From Gautieria morchelliformis (taxonomy: Eukaryota; Basidiomycota; Agaricomycetes; Gomphales; Gomphaceae): 64,000 nt of DNA. The notes under the pieces are model-generated. The model saw only the letters and a list, made by a program, of their open reading frames with translations, was not told the origin of the DNA and did no database searches. The position numbers and the translations under genes are program-made. This document shows, piece by piece, positions 22,374 through 33,549 of the stretch. The DNA lies in NCBI GenBank assembly GCA_015179125.1, contig WHVA01000589.1, forward strand, positions 1 to 64,000, in the 5' to 3' direction. How positions within the stretch are numbered: the stretch's first letter is position 1; each line of letters begins with the position of its first letter.

Positions 22374-25052
22374 ATGCTTTCGGTGTTGCTCTCTTTCTTT
22401 TTGACGGCTGGAGCCCAGGGCGCTTTGGTATACCGAGACTGGGAGTTGACTGCTCAAGAGATATCGCCTGATGGCTTCAAACGCAGCGCTGAACTCGTGA
22501 ACGGCATGTTCCCAGGGCCGGTGTTGACCGCGAATAAGGGTGACCTAATTCAGGTCAATGTCAAGAATCGTCTCCTAGATCCAACTATGGTTCGGAGCAC
22601 TAGTATTGTGGGCGCCAACTATCTTCTATTCCCCACTTTTACCGACACTTATTTGCAGCATTGGCATGGGATTGTATGATTAGCTTATCTCAGCACATGG
22701 TACCTATTATAACATTGAGTCATGAAATCAGCTACAGCCTCGCAATGCCCAGTACGCATTCAATTGTTTCATAGTGGCCAACATATTCTCATGCCTCTTC
22801 CAGAAACGATGGCGCCTCCTTTGTGACACAATGCCCCATTGCCCAGAAGTAAGAACCAAGGAATGTCAACCTCAACTAATGACTGTTTCTGAAGTATATA
22901 ACCACTAGCCAGTCTTTTCTTTACACTCTTCTTCCCGAGCAGCAAACGGGGACTTATTGGTGCCTAGGTTGAATTTTATTCTACTTATCTCTCTAACATC
23001 GGCTCCAGGTACCATAGTCATCTGAAAACTCAGTATGTTGATGGAATCCGCGGCCCCCTCGTCATATGTACGTCCAGATGAATGGTATACTATATGCATT
23101 CGTAGAGACTTACTCGACCCACCAGATGATCCCGAAGATCCGCAGAGGCACCTATATGACGTGGATGATCCATCTACGTACGTGGGCTATGCGAACTAGC
23201 GTGAGCTAATGACATGAATCTATATGCTTGAACTTAGAATCGTGACTTTGGCCGACTGGTATCACGGTTCTGCCCTCAGGGCAACCAGCAAGTTTTCTCC
23301 CACGTTTCCGTGTTTGTAGTTCACTGAGTTCGGAAAGATTCCTTTTTTGCGGGAGGGCCAGAGCCGAACCCAGATTCTGGTCTCATCAACGGTGTTGGAC
23401 GGTTTACAGGTGGACCTGCGATCCCCTGGGCTAGGATCAACGTCACATATGGAAAGCGTTATCGGTTACGTCTCCTCGGTTTGTCCGCTGCAGGTATGGC
23501 TTGTATGAATTGTGAGGCGCGGGGGCCTGACCGATTCATAGGCGCTTTCGAGTTTTCAATTTTCAAACACTCAATGACTGTCATTGAGGCTGATGGTAAC
23601 GCTTATTTCTTCTAGTGAGAGGCGTCAATTAATTTCAGTGTCCACAATCGCAGGCATTGCCCATCAGCCCTACGTCGTGGACTCCATCCCAATTTTGCCT
23701 GGGCAGCGTTACAGTGTCATCGTGCGAGGTATTCATCGCATCTACACCCTTTCCTGTGTTGAATCCTTGAAATAGATTAATGCCAACCAAGCCATTGATA
23801 ACTACTGTGAGTTGCCGTTTGCTACTTCCCTGGCCTATACCCAACGTTCTGGAGATAGGGATCAGCGCGAAAATGTCAGACATTAATCCTGGTTGTAAGT
23901 GATGTGCTATTCTCATCCTCGCTCTCTGACTTGCTATGAAAAGTCAATGGAACGTCCCCTACTTTTGCGGTCCTCCATTATGATACGGCCCCAGATGCCG
24001 ACCCCACTACCCCACAACCTACTGGTCTCCCGGCGGGTGGCATAGAGTTCCAAGAGTTCAACCTCATAGTCTGTTTTGAAAGCGGCTTATATGTACCATG
24101 ACTCACTAAGATACTGGTCTTTTTTTCTAGCCCCTTGAGAACCCAGGTGCACCCGGTGGCGATCAGCCAGCTGATCAGGTCTTCAACCTTACCTTCGCCC
24201 CTGACCTGGTTGGTCATCCCAATGGGGATAGATGGGTAATTATATCATCGTCATTGGCTACGTGGTGCTTAGACGTTTGATTAAATTATTTAGGTCATCA
24301 ACGGCATTCAGTATAAATCACCTTCGGTACCTACATTGTTAAATATCCTGTCCTCCGGCGACTCTGAGTCTAGCATCATTTCTCTCTATTTATTTTCCGA
24401 CACTAACATAGGGACAGGCCCCGATATACGCCCTCTGAACATACTTTTACTCTGAAACCCAACGCCATTATTGAGGTAGTTCTCTTCATTCTCCTAGGCG
24501 GCCCGGGTCACCCCTTCCACTTGCAGTACGTGACGCCTGTTCTATCACCCTTATTTGGGCTGGTTTAAGATACTTGGCTCTTCAGCGGACACGCATTTGA
24601 CGTTATCCAGTCTTCCAGTGGCGGTCCCAACTTTATAAACCCTCCAAGACGCGACGTGGTTTCTACCAGCGGTTCCACTGACAAACCTGTACGCATCAGG
24701 TTTAGAACAGATAATCCTGGTGAGCCACACGAATACTTCATTCAGATCACTTGCTCACGATTTATGCTCAGGCCCTTGGATACTACACTGTCACATCGAG
24801 TGGCATTTCAGTAAGCAATCCCCCACGCTTTACAGGCCAGATAAGCAATCTTAATACGAACAATCTTTTTAGCCGCTGGTCTTGCGGTCGTCTTTGCTGA
24901 GGATCCACAGGGCAAGTGTGCCACTTGTTTGACGTGCACTCACTCATATGCCTTGTCCAGGCATTAAAAAGGGACCAAAGTCTGTTCATCCTAATGAACA
25001 ATGGGAGCAACTTTGCCAGATCTACAATAAGCTCGCTGCTGAGCTTCAATAA
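22374..25052 (+). CDS. Laccase (multicopper oxidase), about 21 exons
   Basis: Benzenediol:oxygen oxidoreductase, secreted, oxidising phenols while reducing O2 to water. It starts with a signal peptide ([16 protein letters not shown]). All four copper motifs are present after splicing: HWHGI (22659-22673), WYHSHL (across the intron at 22960-23008), HPFHLHGHAF (across an intron near 24.53-24.59 kb) and HCHIEWHF (24791-24814). The residue ten after the type-1 Cys is Leu, as in medium-potential laccases. Other landmarks: [49 protein letters not shown]; it ends KLAAELQ. About 20 introns of 45-65 nt fit; two flank microexons and the last reads GC-AG. I found no stop or frame loss, so it looks functional. 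A transposon ends 362 bp upstream. Confidence 0.9.
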
Positions 25053-25249
25053 TATTTCTATGTATCACATTGGCTGTTTTCTGTTATGTAATAGTCACAT
25101 TCATCTGTGGTGAAAGTATGTGGTTTGGTGAAGAGGGCTGAACCAAAGGATTATAAGGTAGTGGGTGATGCAAGTAAAGTACCCCAAATCTGCAGTTGAA
25201 GTGAATGGCTTATGTTGCTAGATGGTAACATGTGAGGCTTTGTGGAAAG

Positions 25250-25633
25250 CACTACTTGCAAGTCACTGTTTGTTTACCATAACCTATGGCAACAAATAGT
25301 GAAAAAAGAGGAAACCTTGTAATAATTTGAAACTATGGCAAATGGTGAAGAATACTTTCTTTTTGTTTACAATTTAAAACATCAAGAAAACCTGAATGAA
25401 GGCAAATAATAATTTCATGCATCTTATGCAATGAATCGGATTTATTTTGTCACAATTTATTTCTTATAAATGTTCACCTGTGTTTATTCAGATTTTCTTG
25501 ATGTTTTAAATTGTAAACAAAAAGAAAGCATTCTTCACTATTTTCCATAGTTTCAAATTATTACAAGATTTCCTCTTTTTTCACTATTTGTTGCCATAGG
25601 TTATGGTACACAAACAGTGACTTGCACCTAGTG
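25250..25633. repeat. Fold-back element (MITE-like), family F2
   Basis: About 384 bp with long inverted arms: roughly 25250-25392 pairs with 25489-25633 (shared GCAAGTCACTGTTTG, CCATAACCTATGGCAACAAA and AAACATCAAGAAAA blocks). The unpaired centre is about 100 bp. No coding capacity. It lies 200 bp after the laccase stop. Confidence 0.85.
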
Positions 25634-25904
25634 AAGGCCATTTGGAGATAATGCATGCAGGTGCTGCACAAATGTGTCCTGACCACACAAACACCCATGT
25701 GGGGTCAGGACCAACAGATGATAGTGATGAACCATGGCATCAGTCAGGAGAGATTGGTCATGAATGATGGCGGGAGCAATGGTTAATAATGCAAATGGTG
25801 AACAAGCTCGGCAAATTGACTTAATGGTGAACGGCGTGAATGGGTATGTCAAAGGGTGATGAGTTGAATGGAGATGGTTCATGCCAAAATAAATGTCATG
25901 ACAC

Positions 25905-26352
25905 CCACATTGCATTGGTTCTGTTGCCTTCCAATCCCTCATGTCCCATGCATTGAGGATGCAGCATGCTAGAGGGGGGTGATATCAAGGGGACCCACCT
26001 TCGCCTGTTCCAACCCCAATCTGAATTCTGCTCACCCAGCTTCCATTTCCACTTCTGCCAGCTGTGCTCCCTTCTCCACCTCTGCTTGACTTCTGCACCT
26101 CTGCTTTTGGAACAATGCCAGAAGTGAAGCGGCTCACATAGTACATGGCATCCAGGGTCAATCAGGGTTAGGGAGGCCAGGGGAGGCCATGGTCATGGGT
26201 GAGTACCAAGTGATGGCCCTCACTGCAGTCGAGTGTAGTATAATATTGGCTCGCTGGCAATGGGGATCCTTAGACTTTTTTCTGTTTGGAGTTCCCATCT
26301 ATCAGCTTGTGTGATTGGGTGATCTCCAGGACACATGAGGGTTTCCCTTACA
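25905..26352 (+). mobile_element. Gypsy pol tail plus LTR, family A, copy 2
   Basis: A short pol tail (AFQSLMSHA...RMQHARGG) at about 25925-25979 is followed by an LTR at 25980-26352 that begins TGATATCAAGG and ends CCCTTACA. Both parts match the copy at 17200-17699. Only this 3' end of the element is left. It is an old fragment. Confidence 0.7.
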
Positions 26353-27180
26353 TCACCAACCAAAGACCTGCATGGCCCTTCTGAATTGCACAACACACAT
26401 TTCAACAATATGGCATATATATGACAGAGCTGTCTGGGGACAATTCCTGGTATTTTTCTCTAAAAGTTTCTTTTTATCTACTCCCCCCTTATTACTCCCT
26501 TACTTTTCTTAGACCCTGAGCCGCTTCACTTGTGTCTATTCCTGGTTACACAGCCTGCCTACATGACACTGCGTAGCAGCTATATAGCTTACCACTGAGG
26601 TGAGGAGATCCCACCCTATCCTCTTTAGATCTCCTCCACCTCAGGTGCATAGTCTGTGTAGTTACTGACTTATTAGTCCTCATATAGATTATCTTTGGAT
26701 CTTGTACACCTCAGTCTACCTCCTAAGTGCGTAGATGAGTTGCATCCAGCTACTGGTTAGGTAGGCAGTGTTAAGATATATGAATCAATGCACTGAGTGT
26801 ATCCTTAGTGATGATGTGGGTTGACTCAGCATGACTGGGTCTGGGAAGTCTTGGCTCCCACTCAACTTAAATTAGGGTAAATAACCAAGCTGAGGTTGAT
26901 TCCCTCAACTTAAGATTAAGTCACAACTTAGCTTTACAGACAACTGCTCAAATAGATCAAAATACTCCATTGTGCCATTTAGGGCTGTCCAATTATGAAT
27001 AAATTAAATTATTGGCTGTAATTTAACATAATTCTAATGATGGAGGTCCTGAAATGATAATTTAATATTACCTTGAATTTAATGTAATATAACCCTAATA
27101 TAATCTTAATATAATCTTTAACACTGAAGGGTATAGATTAAAGTTTATAACTAGTAACTCTGTGTGAATACTAACCCATG
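26353..27180. other. Unassigned AT-rich sequence
   Basis: No gene seen. Short repeated AT phrases (taatataatctt and similar) occur near 27.0-27.12 kb. Confidence 0.4.
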
Positions 27181-27438
27181 CTAAGTAATCCAAGCCCATC
27201 CCAAGGCCTTTTTTAAATGTTCCTCTGTCACAATCGTCTTTGAGGCTGTTAAGGCACTCATAGAGGGCCTGGCATCACTTATAATTGTCCTACTATTTGA
27301 GAACAGTCCCTCCACATACACAGTGACACCAGGGATGCACAATATGTCACAAGCAATAGCAGAGAGTACCAGAAACTGAACCTGATTACTCAGCAGGTCA
27401 TTCTCGACTGTTGCCAGTCTTGCACAGTTGCAAGACAT
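27181..27438 (-). pseudogene. hAT transposase C-terminal dimerisation-domain remnant
   Basis: The minus-strand reading AIACDILCIPGVTVYVEGLF followed by SNSRTIISDARPSMSALTAS and EEHLKKALGW has the spacing and key residues of the hAT dimerisation domain (A-x-D-x-L-x-I-P...S/E-x-x-F-S...R...M). Only this C-terminal part is visible; the RNase H-fold catalytic part and ends are absent. It is a fragment of a hAT DNA transposon. Confidence 0.65.
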
Positions 27439-27538
27439 TCTTCTTGTATATTATGTTTCTTTCACCACAGGATGGGCTTGTCAAGATTGGATATGGGTGT
27501 TAATATTGCATATTAGTGAACATGGCAAATGCCCGAAC

Positions 27539-28160
27539 TGTTATGTATTGGAAATCCTGGATAATGGAACTATAAAGGACAGTGGCTTCAACTTATTTGC
27601 GCCCCCAATGAACTATCGTCCTAGGTATTTCAGAGCTGAGTATTGAAATACAGAAGAAGTGGAGGTAGTGAAACTATGAGTTGAACTTAGTTGAAAGGTC
27701 AAGGGTTGGAGGTTGGAGGCACAGGTCGGTGTAAGGGAGTTACACTCCCTGCACGGTGATTTCAGAGTCAGCAATGTCCACAAACACCCACAGATCATCA
27801 GCTTAGTGCCACCCCATTGTTCTGGCTCGGTCCATTGTTCTATTTTCAATATAAAGCCCTTGTAAATAGTTTACAAGAACTAGATAGAGCTTTACCCTCC
27901 CTCTCATTAGGCTTGCATCTGCGCCTGTGGCACATAGCATTCTTACATTGGAAGAGGTGGAAGACAGTGTATCGTAAGACAGAGAGGCAGAGTACTTGCA
28001 AGACTTGCTGTGCTAAGAACAGGAGACAATGCAAGGAGATTCAGGTATTGAAGTCAATTATCAGATTGCAGAAACGGAGGGCACACATGAGTGGGGCTTA
28101 TATAAAGAGCTAGATCAACAAGTAATGGGATGAGGCTAAGCAAGTCCAGGGAAAGCAGAA
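27539..28160 (-). repeat. Gypsy-type LTR, family B, truncated copy
   Basis: Begins (on the + strand) TGTTATGTATTGG, matching the inverted end of the complete LTR at 36320-36964. It shares CACCCCCAATG-like, TATCGTCCTA and TTGCAAGACT-type blocks and the ATCAGATTGCAGAA stretch. It contains extra sequence of about 250 bp in the middle and loses the match after about 28160. Confidence 0.6.
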
Positions 28161-28455
28161 GTAACTATGCTAAATTGTAAAGGATGTCGATCTTAGAACC
28201 TTGTATCACAAGGGCACTACAGAACTTGACCAATGAGTGGTATTCTGAATGCTACATAGTGACAGGTAAGAGTAAGATGCGATGGGGACCGCTGGCCAGT
28301 TCCCACGCATAAAGTATACAGTGGGTCCCTAAGGGGCCCATTTGGGATTATGTAATAACTATTGTACATGTAGATACATAGGTTATTTACACCCTCCCTC
28401 TCTATAGACAACTATAGGGGTCAACTACGACTCATAGAGGTCATCCATAAGGGAG

Positions 28456-30408
28456 TCAGTCCTCTAGAGTGGCCGATACGATGACGTCGTCGTCGTACGG
28501 GGCCGGTGGAGCATGTGACTCCTCCGGGGGCAACTCCGCGTCATCAGTGGTGATTGGGTGAGGCTGGTTGGCCTCACCACTAGCGGCGGTATCCGCTTGG
28601 GTGATGAGGCCAGCGTCCTCACGGAGCATGGCCTCAACGCCCGGGTCCTCAGTCTGGGGAGGGGGCCGGAAGCATGCCAGCTCTTGGTCGAGCTGAGCGT
28701 GAGTGAGGGGTCGCAGCACCACGGCCCTCACATGGCTGGTCTCGAGGACCTTTTGTTGGCCCTCCCGGGCGGCAGCACTGAATGCCGCGCCAGTGATGCT
28801 ACGTTGAACATAGTGTTCAATGCGTGCCACTTGCTCGGGAGTGACCCCCACGTAGCGGGTCAACCATCTCGCGATCTCGGTGAGGGGGATGTCGGGGCCG
28901 GCTCGGCCCTCCACAGGGAATGGGCCCATGATTGAGAGCCGCAGGGTGGTGCTCTGAGGCATCAGCACTTCCCTGGCGTCGACGAGGCTCGACCATCGGT
29001 CTGTTGAGCCGAATAGGTCGAGTAGCCTCACCCTGAGAGGTGATGCGACCCCTTTGACCTGGGGCGCAAGGGCCTTCAACCACATCCAGACGTCCATGTC
29101 GTCTAGGTTGAAGGTGCCATCCGCTTTGTTGCGGATGGCGGATGGGATTCCTTCAGGGTTGTGTATCCAACCCTTCAGGATGGCCGCGATATCATGCGGG
29201 GTACCGCCCACTATCACGAGAGAATCCCTTTTGGGATTGCGAGCGCGTTGTTCACGCTCGATGCGTTTAAATATGCTGATCATTTCGCACGTACGTGCGA
29301 GCTGTGGCGTCTCTTTTGCCTGGGCTAAGAGTTCGACAAAGTGTGGTTCGTCGAGCGGGCAGACCTCATACCATTGAGTACGACGCTGTTGGGCCTTCCC
29401 TACCAGCCGTGGTAGGAGGCCTGTCTCGGAGATCAGTGGATCTCGGAGTGGGATGAGCATCCCCGGGTAGGGAGGGTGAACTGTCCCCGCCGGTGGAGGC
29501 AGGGCCATGCCAGGCCCAATGTACTGGGCCTCGACCTGTGCTATCCGCCGTTGAAGGGTGGGGTCGTTGACAGTATGCGACGATGACACCGCTAGGTAAG
29601 CATTAATCGCGCTTTCCCTCGCAATGGTTAGCCCATTGACGGTGTTGGGGGAGCCGCGCTTTTTCTTGCGCTTTTTCTTTGGCTGCTCTGCCAGTCGCTG
29701 TGCCCTTTCCGGGTCGTACGTCTTCCAGACGGATGAGTCTGACTCCCATCCTTCTGGGACGCCGTACGCAGAGTCGGAAGGCGCGCTATGCCCTCCCATT
29801 GTTGTCGTTGTTGGGGTCGGCGCCGACAATCGGGACGCTAGTCCCAATGTTGCGCGCACTGGCAGAGGCACCGTCGTGTGAGGTGATGATGGCCCGGCCA
29901 CTGGGTTCGTGGCCGGGTCAAGTCGCGGCCTTTTTGAGGCAACGTGGGCCAGGTTCACCTGGAGCTGTGCTGCGCTCAGCTGTTGCTCCAGTTCCTTGAT
30001 CTTGGCGCGCTCGGTTGTGAGCGCATCGTCGCTGTCTTCAACTGTGCGTTCCAACTCCTTGACCTCTTTTTTGAGGTCGTGGATGTCCCGGAGGGGCTCT
30101 TCTCGCGCGTCACATGCGATGCCCCTTGGGAGCCATCCCCAGGCTGCATCGACGGTGTCACCGATGTCTTCGTCCCGCAATTTGACCTTGCGGGTGCCTG
30201 TCGCGGCCCTTAAGTGCGCGGCGTAGTCCGCACACGTTGTGCAATCGTCTGGGTGGACGATGGCGAGGGCGTCCTCCCATCCCACGATCATCCAGTGCTC
30301 CTGGTCTACTGGAGCACGGATAATATCTGCGGCCCCCTGTCTCAGGGCCGTTGCTCGCGTTGTGGACGCTGACGGATCAACGTCCATCCCATCTTTGGGG
30401 GGCATCAT
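28456..30408 (-). CDS. Large uncharacterised coiled-coil protein, 650 residues, uninterrupted
   Basis: A single open frame without an intron. The frame stays open to 30573, but the first 55 codons overlap integrase-like sequence of the neighbouring gypsy element, so the start at MMPPKDGMDVD is preferred. Visible parts: a Cys pair (DDCTTCADY, about residue 50), a heptad-type coiled coil (about residues 115-160; IHDLKKEVKELERTVEDSDD onward), a strong nuclear-localisation-like patch (PKKKRKKKRG, about residue 245), and a C-terminal globular half with DDMDVWMWLKAL and LTEIARWLTRYVGVTPEQV. It is GC-rich compared with its surroundings. From memory the C-terminal layout resembles a large uncharacterised family repeated in mushroom genomes; unverified. 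It may be cargo of, or domesticated from, a mobile element. Confidence 0.6.
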   Translation of the reverse strand: MMPPKDGMDVDPSASTTRATALRQGAADIIRAPVDQEHWMIVGWEDALAIVHPDDCTTCADYAAHLRAATGTRKVKLRDEDIGDTVDAAWGWLPRGIACDAREEPLRDIHDLKKEVKELERTVEDSDDALTTERAKIKELEQQLSAAQLQVNLAHVASKRPRLDPATNPVAGPSSPHTTVPLPVRATLGLASRLSAPTPTTTTMGGHSAPSDSAYGVPEGWESDSSVWKTYDPERAQRLAEQPKKKRKKKRGSPNTVNGLTIARESAINAYLAVSSSHTVNDPTLQRRIAQVEAQYIGPGMALPPPAGTVHPPYPGMLIPLRDPLISETGLLPRLVGKAQQRRTQWYEVCPLDEPHFVELLAQAKETPQLARTCEMISIFKRIEREQRARNPKRDSLVIVGGTPHDIAAILKGWIHNPEGIPSAIRNKADGTFNLDDMDVWMWLKALAPQVKGVASPLRVRLLDLFGSTDRWSSLVDAREVLMPQSTTLRLSIMGPFPVEGRAGPDIPLTEIARWLTRYVGVTPEQVARIEHYVQRSITGAAFSAAAREGQQKVLETSHVRAVVLRPLTHAQLDQELACFRPPPQTEDPGVEAMLREDAGLITQADTAASGEANQPHPITTDDAELPPEESHAPPAPYDDDVIVSATLED

Positions 30409-30489
30409 CTTCGTGGGGATGATGGTGGTTAGCCGACTTAGTACGTGTTCTCTCGTCTGTGTTGGGGTCTGAGGAATGCGAGTGCAGGG

Positions 30490-33478
30490 AGAGTGGGTGC
30501 CTGACGATGAACTGTGTGCCTCAATCACTGATGATTTCTTCAGGGAGCCCATGAAGTTTCCAAAAATGATCATGGAAGAGTCGGGTGACTCCCACCGGAG
30601 TTACATCTGAAGTGGTGGGAATGGCATGTGCACGCTATGAGAGGCTATTGACAACAACAAGGAGAGCATCATAGCCATGACTGGTAGGCAGATCTACGAT
30701 CAAGTCAACAGACATAACCTGCCATCTATGGTCTGGGATACGGTTTGGTAGAAGCTTGCTAATAGGAGAAGCAGGGAAGGTTTTTGTCCGGTTGCACAGG
30801 TCACAGGCCTTCACGTATTTTGAAATGTAACGTCCCATCCCAGGCCACCAGTAACTCTGAGCAACTAGTTCAGTAGTTCTCCAACAACCAGGGTGACCGG
30901 TGAGAGGCATGTCATGGTGCACTTCACTATGTCATGTCGTAGTTTTGCATCAAGCGGCACATACACTTTGTTGTGATAGTGCACAAGCCCATCCTGTTCA
31001 GACCACTCTTCTCCTCATAAATTTCCAGAGGAGCCCAGTTCTTTGAGAGCCTTGACAACCTTTTCATCCCGGTCTACACAGTTCCTTACTTGATTGAGGA
31101 AAGCATCACCTTCACCTGGGACTAACTGCACGCCAGCCTCTGGAGGATTTGCCTTGATGTGGAACAAGTCAGGGGTAAGTAAGACTTGATTTTGGTTGTC
31201 TTCCTCCCCCCGCTTATGATCCACGCGTCATGAGAGTGCATCAGGCTTGGCTGAATGACGACCAGGACGATGGATCAGCTCAAAATCAAAGCGAGAGAGG
31301 TAGAGTGACCAGCGTTCTTGACGACGGTTCAAGTTTTGTGCAGTGTGGAAGTAGGTGAGATTCTGATGGTCATTGAGAATCTCAATCTTGTTCTTCGTTC
31401 CCTCTAAGATGTGGCGCCATTCCTCTAATCCCCGAATCACAGAAAGAAGCTCCTTGTCATGGATGGCATAGTTGCGTTCAGCATCATTGAGGCTTTTGGA
31501 CACAAACCCCACAGGCCGCTATTTGCCATCAACACATAGCTGGGACAGTACTGCTCCTGTGGCATAGGCCAAGGCATCTGTTTCAAGATGGAAATGTTTG
31601 TCTTGATCAGGGAGGACAAGGATCGGTGTTGAGGTGATGAGGAGTTTGAGCTTGTCAAAGGACGCTTGCTCTGGGCCATTTGGATCCCAAGACCATTGGG
31701 CATCCTGTTTTGTCAAATGGTTGAGGGGCTTTGCAATGTGTGAGAAGTCTTCCACAAATCGACAGTAGAAGTTGATGAAACCAAGGAATGATTTGACTTC
31801 AGTGACATTACGTGGTATTGGCCAGTCCCGCACTCCTGCAACCTTGACTGGGTCCATGGCAACCTGTCCCTGAGAGAGGATGAGGCCAAGATACTCCACC
31901 TCTAGTTGCTCAAATAGGCATTTTTCAGGTTTGAGGTACAGGTTGTTGGCCCGGAGGATTTCAAGGACACGTCGTACAATCCTACAATGTTCTTCAAGCG
32001 ACTCTGTGAAGATGAGAATGTCATCCATGAACACCACCACAACCCCTTCATCGATGAGACTCTTTAAGATGTCATTCATCATCGTCTGGAAGGTTGCTGG
32101 GCTGTTCGTGAGTCCAAAGAAAATTACTAGAGGTTCATACAGGCCCCTATTTGTCGGAAAGGCTGCCTTCCACTCATCTTCCTCTTTTATGCATACATTA
32201 TTATATCCCCAGCGAATGTCAAGCTTTGTGAAGTATTAGCCCTTCCAGCAGCAATCTTATTCATAATGTCTGGAACAAGGGGCAAAGGATGGGCATTCTT
32301 GATTGTTATATCATTGAGCTTCTGGTAGTCTTGCACAAATCTAAGACTGCTGTCCTTTTTCTTCACAAAGAAGACTGGAGATGCCATAGATGACTTGGAA
32401 GGACGGATACGATGGCTCTTCAGGTTCTCCTCAAGGAAGTTATCCAGTTCCCTTTGCTCAACCGGTGACATTGGGTAAACCTTTGTGCTGAAGGGTTGTG
32501 CAACTGGAGTGAGCTCAATCGCATGGTCCCAGGGCTTTCAAGGAGGCAGTTGGTCAAATGACTCCTTAGAAAACACATCCTTGGACTCCTGGTATGGTTT
32601 AGGGACAAGGTCCTTGAAGGATCTGACTGGTGCAGACTTGCTGGCCCGTTCAGCAAGCTGTTGGGAGACCATCCAGCCTGCACCAATTGTTTCAGGACTC
32701 TCAGTCACAAAGATGACAAAGGTCCTGTCTCCTTCCTCAAGTAGGGAGCGGGTGTGCTGTATAGGACCCTCCTTGTGATCTACACTCTCTTCTGGAACAG
32801 TTTCAACCGTGGGCCCTCTGACAACAGGTCTGCCCCCACATGACTTGGGACAGCGTGTCATCTTCACATTTCCTGTATGCCAGTTAACTTCTGGGTTGTG
32901 TTAAACAAGCCATGTGTGACCAAGAATGATGGCAAGTCGTCCAAGGCTTGTGACAGAGAATGTGGCACATTCCATATGATCCCCAAAGGTGAAAATGAGG
33001 TTGACTTCTTCCTTGATTGAGCCAGCCTCATTTGGGGTACCATCAATATTGTAGACGGGGATGGCACGGGGTAGGGGACGGGTCCAAAGTCTGTGTCCCT
33101 TACAAACTCCACATCGATGAACATCCCTGTAGAACCACTGTCAAGGAGGGAGTCAATTGCAAGTGGATGCCCTGTGTCAATGGAGTGGACCTTGAGAGGT
33201 ACTTTGGTGCATCGGCGGAGGTCAGCAGTAGGGACATATAGAGGGACTGGAAGGTTTGCATTAGCAACTGGAGCGATGGGTTGGGTTTTTGGCATGGCTG
33301 GTTTGGTTTCAGTTTGATAAGGGGTAGGAGAAGGATGCATCATATCGCCTGTGATCCCTATTGTACATGTTTCGAGAACTGAAAACTGATTCGTCCAGCG
33401 GGGCATGTCTTTCACCACTGACTGGCCTAAAAACCCTTTCCTTCCTCTTGGACAGGGGCTTCCACCTTCTGTTTTCAT
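30490..33478 (-). pseudogene. pol-like region of gypsy element 2
   Basis: The protease-like part has LLDSGSTGMFID near 33.13 kb. The reverse transcriptase shows VVFMDDILIF near 32.03 kb and FLGFINFYCRF near 31.77 kb. RNase H begins near 31.5 kb. The integrase zinc-binding region reads GHPGCWRTTELV...CDLCNRTK at about 30.79-30.90 kb and the core VMSVDLIVDLP near 30.7 kb. No chromodomain remains because the end is lost. A few interruptions are present. Confidence 0.8.
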
Positions 33479-33549
33479 TCCTCCATTGCCGCTGCTACAG
33501 ATTTAGAGACACTTGGTGCAATGTCTGCCTCTGTGAGGTTTGCACGGAT

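Noticed and set aside
28558-30226. Several plus-strand frames opposite the coiled-coil ORF
   Set aside because: GC-rich shadows of the minus-strand frame; no motifs.
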